NCBI GenBank assembly: GCA_000969725.1
Contig: JXSR01S073676.1
From: Ophiothrix spiculata
Taxonomy: Eukaryota; Echinodermata; Ophiuroidea; Amphilepidida; Ophiotrichidae
Direction: 5' to 3' (one strand)
DNA: 23,065 bases
The position numbers and the translations under genes were made by a program. Positions 18,150-23,065 of this stretch are shown here, piece after piece. The stretch's first letter is position 1. Every line of letters begins with the position of its first letter. The notes below the pieces were generated by a model. The model ran no database searches. It saw nothing but the letters and a program-made list of their open reading frames with translations, and was not told the DNA's origin.

Positions 18150-18302
18150 TTCTCTTGGTAACTTTCCTCAATTCATGGACTTCTTAAAGATGAAATAAAG
18201 TGGCACAGCAATATCTTCGGTACATTCACTTAAAATTGCTTGATGAATTCCATCAAGATCGGGAGACTTGTTAACTTTCAATTTCGTAATTCTAGTCTGT
18301 GT
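18144..18302 (-). pseudogene. CR1/L2-like LINE reverse transcriptase, first RT motif (piece 2 of 4)
   Basis: The minus strand encodes ITKLKVNKSPDLDGIHQ, then ECTEDIAVPLYFIFKKSMN, a TGA stop (18168-18170) and GKLPREL. This matches the LNVNKSPGPDGIHP...IA.PLT.IFN.S...G..P block that opens the reverse transcriptase of CR1-type LINEs. The palm with YADD is missing: the next recognisable sequence is the post-RT KVRKQC block. It is inactive, and belongs to the same remnant as the pieces at 14441, 17675 and 19312. Confidence 0.8.
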
Positions 18303-18550
18303 GAAAAACCTTGACTTTGGGCTTGACTGCAAAATGGAGTCTGCACAATTGTTCTTGACTGATTGAACACAATCGGATACTTTTGAAATTTTGGACTCCC
18401 ATAGGGCCAGTTCCGTGACCTCTGATATGACCTTTTACATTTTTGGCTGTAACTCCAGAACCATATTTCAGACATAGGTAAAAGTATACTTTTTCTGATT
18501 CCTTGTGATAAGAGGAACATGTTGGTGTGGTTTTGAACGAGATTTGACTA
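18303..18550 (-). other. Unassigned stretch within the LINE remnant
   Basis: It lies between the MITE at 18551 and the RT motif at 18302 and is presumably diverged LINE sequence. A minus-strand frame is open through most of it but has no motif I trust. Confidence 0.3.
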
Positions 18551-19121
18551 CACTCTAAGAAATTTCCCGTAAATTTTACGGTAAAATCACTGGCAATTTG
18601 TTGCCAACACTTTACCGTAAAATTTACAACTTGCCGTAAATTATTTTACGGTATTTTAGAAATTTCCCGTAAATTTTACGGTAAAATCACTGGCAATTTT
18701 GTTGCCAACACTTTACCGTAAAATTTACAACTTGCCGTAAATTATTCTACGGTATTTTAGAAATTTCCCGTAAATTTTACGGTAAAATCACTGGCAATTT
18801 TGTTGCCAACACTTTACCGTAAAATTTACAACTTTGCCGTAAATTAATATACGGTATTTTACTGGCCACACCAAGGGAAAATATGCAGCCTTAGTACAAT
18901 AACTACAAATATATCTTATATTTAGTATATATTTTCTGTGGTGTCAAATTGTCTTTTTTGCTAAAAATTTACGGAACTTCCCCGTTTTTTCCACACATTT
19001 ACGGTAAAATCCCGTAAAAAAACGAAAAATTTACATTTCATCCGTAAATATTTTCTTACGGGAATTCACCGTTAAAGAATACCGGTTTTCTACAGTAAAA
19101 ATACGGTCATTTCTTAGAGTG
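18551..19121. mobile_element. MITE, CACTCTAAGAAAT TIRs, with three 100-bp internal repeats
   Basis: The element starts CACTCTAAGAAAT and ends ATTTCTTAGAGTG (perfect 13-bp TIR). The left part holds three tandem copies of about 100 bp (from 18559, 18659 and 18760). Each contains TTTCCCGTAAATTTTACGG, TAAAATCACTGGCAATTT and TTTACCGTAAAATTTACAA, and each can itself fold. The right part (18960-19100) has diverged ACGGTAAAA/CCGTAAA words. ACTA lies just outside the left end and one base beyond the right end, an uncertain duplication. It separates pieces 1 and 2 of the CR1-like LINE. No transposase. Confidence 0.85.
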
Positions 19122-19311
19122 TACTAACATGTTATGGATGTCATTTTGGCGGCCATCTTGGTTTTTTCAAAATGCTCAATGGTGCCGAGTTTACATTATT
19201 CAGTTCTGGAATCTGGGTCTCCCGTTTTCACACAGACTATTCTGGTCCTTCACATCTTTAACGATGAAGTACATATCTTCGAGGAGGATTCCGTCATGCC
19301 TCGGTTGAAGC

Positions 19312-19440
19312 TCAGGTACTTTGCTTCTGGTTCCTCTGTAAAACTGACTGGAAGAAAATGTTTAGAAGGTTAGCAGTTTCCTCCTCTGTCTCTTTTAAGT
19401 CTTCATTTCCATTCTCTAGTCTTGCAACTCCAGTGCTCTC
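19312..19440 (-). pseudogene. CR1/L2-like LINE ORF2, pre-RT linker (piece 1 of 4)
   Basis: The minus strand reads GVARLENGNEDLKETEEE then TANLLNIFFQSVLQRN and reaches a TGA at 19312. It fits the linker just before the RT in CR1-type elements (family pattern G.L....G.L.TD.EKAE.LN.FF.SVFT.E). Its orientation and order agree with the RT motif at 18144-18302, with the MITE inserted between. Taken alone the similarity is modest; position and strand make it convincing. Confidence 0.55.
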
Positions 19441-19791
19441 ACTGAGTAACCCCATTTCCAACATGCTCACTGAATTACCATTGTTTTCATATAATACACT
19501 TTCGCAATCGCTCCAACCGAATAACCCCCATTTTTCGAAGCAAATGCTGAATGATCCCTGTTTTTATTCCCACTTGACAAATCATTTAATTTCAAACCTT
19601 CGTACTTCCAATGTTTTAAAAATCATCGCATGCTATAGCCGACTTATTTTCAAAGTACTTTACCCTTTTTTCGCTCATTGGTATGGCATAATTCAACGAT
19701 AAAGACATTGTGAATTTAGAAAAGCATTAGTTGAATTGGACGAGTGGATACAGTATGCATTTTTTTGCAAACGCTCTCACCGAATGACCCT
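19441..19791. other. No gene recognised
   Basis: AT-rich sequence with repeated GCTCACTGA/GCTCTCACTGA/GCTGAATGA-like words (19430-19560, and again near 19772) suggesting a very degenerate repeat. The plus-strand frames here have no domain I recognise. Confidence 0.4.
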
Positions 19792-19925
19792 ACAGAGAAA
19801 AAAGTGAGTCATGTATCAGTACACGGACAAAATGACTCAAAACCTGTGAAAAATAAGTCATTTTCTCATGTATTGACACACTATTGCTCAAGAGAGTCAA
19901 ATGACTCACTTCATTTTTTTCTGTG
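19792..19925. mobile_element. 134-bp foldback MITE, ACAGAGAAAAAA ends
   Basis: The left end reads ACAGAGAAAAAAGTGAGTCA and the right end reads TGACTCACTTC followed by a T run and CTGTG, giving inverted ends of about 21-25 bp. The GAGTCA/TGACTC word also recurs internally. It is too short to code. The flanks show no certain duplication. Confidence 0.65.
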
Positions 19926-20100
19926 ATACTTTTGAGGTTGAATTTCAAATATTGCACATTTTATGCAGTAGGCCTATATCAGACAAGTTGATACTGTTCA
20001 ATTTTATACCGAAGTTTTAGGTGAGTGTACCTGCTTCATCTCGATCACACCCAACAGGTCTTTCTACTTCTAGTACCCTAAGGTTAATAACATCATGGTT
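19926..20100. other. Spacer before LINE 3' end
   Basis: Contains GTAGGCCTATAT, a common dispersed word in some marine animal genomes, and otherwise nothing identifiable. Confidence 0.3.
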
Positions 20101-20484
20101 TTTAGTTTCAGTTTCAGTTTATTTATTCCACAAACAACAATGTAAATAATAATCAGATAGTAAAAATGGAAGGATGACCAATAAGAGCATAGCTCGTCAG
20201 AGTTTGGTCACCCCATATATAGAATATCTATATATGTGCATGGACGAAGACAAAGCATTGGACATGAAGACATGGGTGACAAAAGACTGAAGACAAGACG
20301 ATAGACAAGTGCAAATGTGTTGGCAAGGATCAAAGACAACATAATAGCATACATATATATATGTAAATATAGGTAGCAAAATTACATCATGTTTTGCATG
20401 AAAAATAAACAGCAAGATGGAATATATCTTAAAATGCGTTGAGAAAAACAATTTGTTGACTATTGAAATCCAAGAAAAACTGAT
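20101..20484 (-). mobile_element. LINE 3' UTR and (TGAAAC)n tail
   Basis: Downstream of the ORF2 stop (minus strand), about 380 bp of non-coding AT-rich sequence ends in AATAAATAAAC followed by ACTGAAACTGAAACTAAA (plus strand 20101-20125). A short simple-repeat tail at the 3' terminus is normal for Jockey-superfamily LINEs. The tail places the insertion's 3' end at about 20101. Confidence 0.65.
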
Positions 20485-22519
20485 TTAAGCATAATGTGAA
20501 ATAATATTAATTTTAAAGGCACGTTTCAACAAGTTTAAAGAAGTTTTATTACATATATCGTCATCGATGGAATTCCACAGTAACGGACCCTGTCTTCTGA
20601 TAGTGTTTCTTGCAAGATCAGTATTAAAGTTATAGGGTCTATAAGAATCGGAAGACCTGATTCAATACGTATGGATGGATCTAACTGTATTGAAATAATC
20701 AGTAAAAATAGCAGGAACTAAATTGTATTTCAATTTGAACATAAACGAAGCAATCGCTAACTTATGAAGATTATAAATAGTTAGGGTGTTGAGTCGTGCA
20801 AATAGAGGAGGGGTATGGTCAAGTTAGTTTGAATTGGTATGCGAATGATACATTTCTGTTTACGGTGAATAAAAACAAGATTAGAATTGTTACCATCAGC
20901 CTTAACAAGACATCATTATTGAATATGAGGAATAACGAGTGTCTTATATAATGAGAAAAGGATGTCAGTGTTTAGAAAAGACTTGAGGCGAAAAAGGATA
21001 CCGGAATATTTGGAAATTAGATTACCAATGTGAACTGACTGATTACTCCAGGTTAAATTATCATCCAAGATTACCCAAAGAAATTTTGTGTGAGTGACAC
21101 GCGTGATAAAATTATTATAAATGCAAATATTAAGATCGTCATAAGCTCGATTGCTGTGTTTATTTTTAAAAATCATATAGTTGCTTTTACCAATATTCAA
21201 AGATAACTTATTAGCTTTAAATCATACGGAAATTTTGGAGAGTTCATCAGTGGCATCTAAAACAAGTTTGTTAAAATTCTTATTCGAAATGATAATATTA
21301 GTATCGTCTGCATAAAGAAGGATATTACAGGTGTTTTGAAGATGTATAAGGTCATTCACATAAATAATAAATAACAGTGGTCCAAGAATGGATCCTTGTG
21401 GGACACCGCATGTGATGTCTAATTCAGATGATGCATAACCATTGAAGGAAACAAATTGTTTCCTATTAGAAAGATAATTCCTAAACCACTCAAAAGCAAC
21501 ACCTCAAATACCATAGTGGGAAAGTTTAGAAAGAAGGATATCATGGTCAACGGTATCGAAAGCCTTTGAGAGGTCCAGGACTATTCCAAGAGTATGTTTC
21601 TTAGCATCAAGGTTAGAAGCAATTTGGTTATATGTACTAAGTGAGCAGTACCATTTCACAGGAAAATTTTGGACGAAAACCAAATTGATTGTTGTGCAAA
21701 AGATTACATTTAGAAATGAAGGTGTAAAGTCTTTTATGGGTGAGACGCTCTAAAATTTTGGAAAAAATGGCAAAAAGTGAGATTGGACGGTAATTCGAAA
21801 ATAAGTCTGGCTCACCCTTTTTGAAGATAATTTTGGCTATTTTGAGTTGATCAGGGATAACGCCACTATTAAAAGAAAGATTGAAAATGTGCGCAAGGGG
21901 ATTGGCAATATGACTGCAAACAGCCTTGATAATGTCGGGTTTGATGTCGTCATAACCGGGACTAGAACCTGATTTCAGAGATTTGCAGACAGACACTATT
22001 TCATCGGAACTGGTAGGTGAAAAGAAAAATGAATTTTGAGGCGAAGTAACACTGAGTAAGTATTCACGAAAATTGTTAGGTACATGAAGAATGGAACGTG
22101 ATAATTCTGGACCAATATCGGCAAAATAATTATTGAACTTATCGGAAATTATTAGTGGATCGGAAGTAAAAGAATTGTCAACCTTAAAGTATGATGATGC
22201 AGAAGTTTTAGCATTGCGTCCTAAGATGTTATTTAGTACATTCCATGTTTGCTTTGAATTGTATTTATACTCATTCTATTTATTGGCAAAATAATTACGT
22301 TTAGATGATCTTATCAAAGTTGTAAGTCTGTTCCTATAGTTCACATAAACATTCTTATTACACTCAGTAGGGTTACGGACATACTTCTTATAAAGATTAT
22401 CTTTACGCTTGATTGATTTCAAGATTGCATGATTGATCCATGGTTTACGTGGTACTTTGGACTTAGCTAGTTTTTTACGACAATATTTAACAGGAAAAAA
22501 TGCGTTATAAAGTAAATTA
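20485..22519 (-). pseudogene. Jockey-superfamily LINE ORF2, reverse transcriptase part
   Basis: In minus-strand order: AFFPVKYCRKKLAKSKVPRK then PWINHAILKSIKRK, then VYVNYRNRLTTLIRSSKRNY, then the RT. RT blocks are SLKSGSSPGYDDIKPDIIK, FKKGEPDLFSNYRPISL, NNQFGFRPKFS, GIVLDLSKAFDTVDHDILL (about 21540-21600), GVPQGSILGPLLF (about 21370-21410) and the catalytic LLYADDTNIII (about 21300-21325). After these come LSLNIGKSNYMIFK, FLWVILDDNLTW, SLYKTLVIPHIQ, RNTIRRQGPLLWNSI and a natural stop at 20485. The catalytic residues are present, but stops (22276, 21504, 21222) and frameshifts (about 22510 and 21630) inactivate it. The TGA at 21222 looks like a Trp codon mutation. I judge the clade as CR1/Daphne/Crack-like. 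Confidence 0.93.
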
Positions 22520-23065
22520 AATTAGTGGATAAATGCAGAATAGCTTCATCAGATGAATTGAAAATTAATATGTCATCCCAGTTTGCATGTTTAATAGAAT
22601 TCACAAAGCGATCAGCTCTGGTTTTATTATACAAACGAGATTTGACATTAGCAGAATTATTCTTGTCGAAAAATAGAGTTGAACTGGTGTGCTGAAAAAT
22701 AGGAAAATGGTCGGTGAGGTCAGAAACAACAATACCGGATTTGATTTTATGAGTAAAATTATTACAAAAAATATTGTCAAGAAGGGTGGCACTATGAGGT
22801 GTGATTCTAGTGGGACGATCAATTAAAGGATACATTTAGAAAGAAAATCGTTAATAGTATTGTTGACATTATACAGATTTAAGTAAATCAAAATTGAAAT
22901 CTCCGGAAATATAACATGCCTTCTTTTCATTAGAAATATTGGTGAGACAAAAATCAAGATCATTAAGGAAAGAAGCAGAGTTAGTACCATGGGCACGGTA
23001 AATATTACCAATAATAATATTTTTCTTATGAGGATCAATAATTTCAACAAAAACAGATTCGCAAT
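22520..23065 (-). pseudogene. LINE ORF2 endonuclease part, runs off window
   Basis: This is the C-terminal half of an apurinic-type (EEP-fold) endonuclease. It starts ESVFVEIIDPHKKNIIIGN, then IYRAHGTN, then ISGDFNFDLLKS with the catalytic GDFN, then NNTINDFLSK. It ends with DRPTRITPHSATLLDNIF and SDLTDHFPIF, whose DH is the family's final catalytic Asp-His. Two frameshifts (about 22866 and 22836) separate the blocks. It continues in sequence into the linker and RT at 20485-22519, so both belong to one insertion. The N-terminal half lies beyond 23065. The 73- and 75-codon overlapping frames are out-of-frame readings of this region. Confidence 0.88.

Noticed and set aside
18278..19250. Shared word TTTTCACACAGACTA on opposite strands near 18300 and 19235
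   Set aside because: Only about 15 bases with no extension; not enough to call a second inverted repeat around the MITE.
19134..19702. Two overlapping plus-strand frames (79 and 114 codons) as a host gene
   Set aside because: Part of the region is explained better on the minus strand as the pre-RT linker of the CR1-like LINE; the plus frames show no domain.
22601..23050. Hydrophobic-looking 73- and 75-codon minus-strand frames as membrane proteins
   Set aside because: They are mostly out-of-frame readings of the LINE endonuclease; the correct frame shows GDFN and TDHFPIF.

Overview
The window reads as intergenic or intronic DNA of an animal, most likely a marine invertebrate. A deuterostome such as an echinoderm, hemichordate or lancelet is my guess, at low confidence. 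It is AT-rich and crowded with decayed Jockey-superfamily non-LTR retrotransposons (LINEs), foldback/MITE-type inverted-repeat elements, microsatellites and satellite-like arrays. I see no intact protein-coding host gene, no tRNA or rRNA, and nothing bacterial. Everything I can identify as coding is reverse-transcriptase or endonuclease debris on the minus strand.

Layout. 1-800: dispersed copies of a unit built on GATTACCCWGGGTT. 935-1399: foldback element. 1423-1813: array of a CGGACTAGCGA-type repeat. 1823-3513: a 1.7 kb element with about 47-bp terminal inverted repeats (TIRs) and a TAC duplication, carrying a nested MITE at 2598-2852. 3819-5205: a 1.4 kb element with about 45-bp TIRs and extra internal copies of its TIR motif; it also holds G-quadruplex-prone G runs. 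5654-6203: weak LTR-like candidate. 7261-7826: element with mariner-like TIRs. 7930-8173: small possible TIR element. 9056-9341: MITE. 10709-10858: (ATTTG)n then (ATCT)n, running into a 700-base assembly gap (10859-11558). 11726-12320: C-terminal fragment of a LINE. 13251-13836: a second CGGACTAGCGAACC array, again with an inverted unit at its left end. 14441-19440: one CR1/L2-like LINE remnant split by a nested transposon cluster and a MITE. 19792-19925: short foldback. 20101-23065: a third LINE, with endonuclease, reverse transcriptase, 3' UTR and simple-repeat tail; its 5' end lies beyond the window.

The most informative part is 14441-17880, where insertion order can be read directly. A CR1-like LINE was interrupted at a TTA by a long-TIR element (C, 15122-17671). 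Removing the insert and one TTA rejoins the LINE frame as FSMRV|TDEWNGLP. C was then invaded by a near-perfect palindrome (D, 15441-16427). D was split at a TTAA by a G-run element (B, 15512-16135). A relative of B (A, 14594-15118) sits in the TTAA formed at the LINE/C boundary. Each step is supported by a target duplication and, for C, D and B, by an empty site, either reconstructed or visible in a paralogous arm inside the window.

No pathway or operon-like cooperation is present. The biology is serial transposon insertion and decay.
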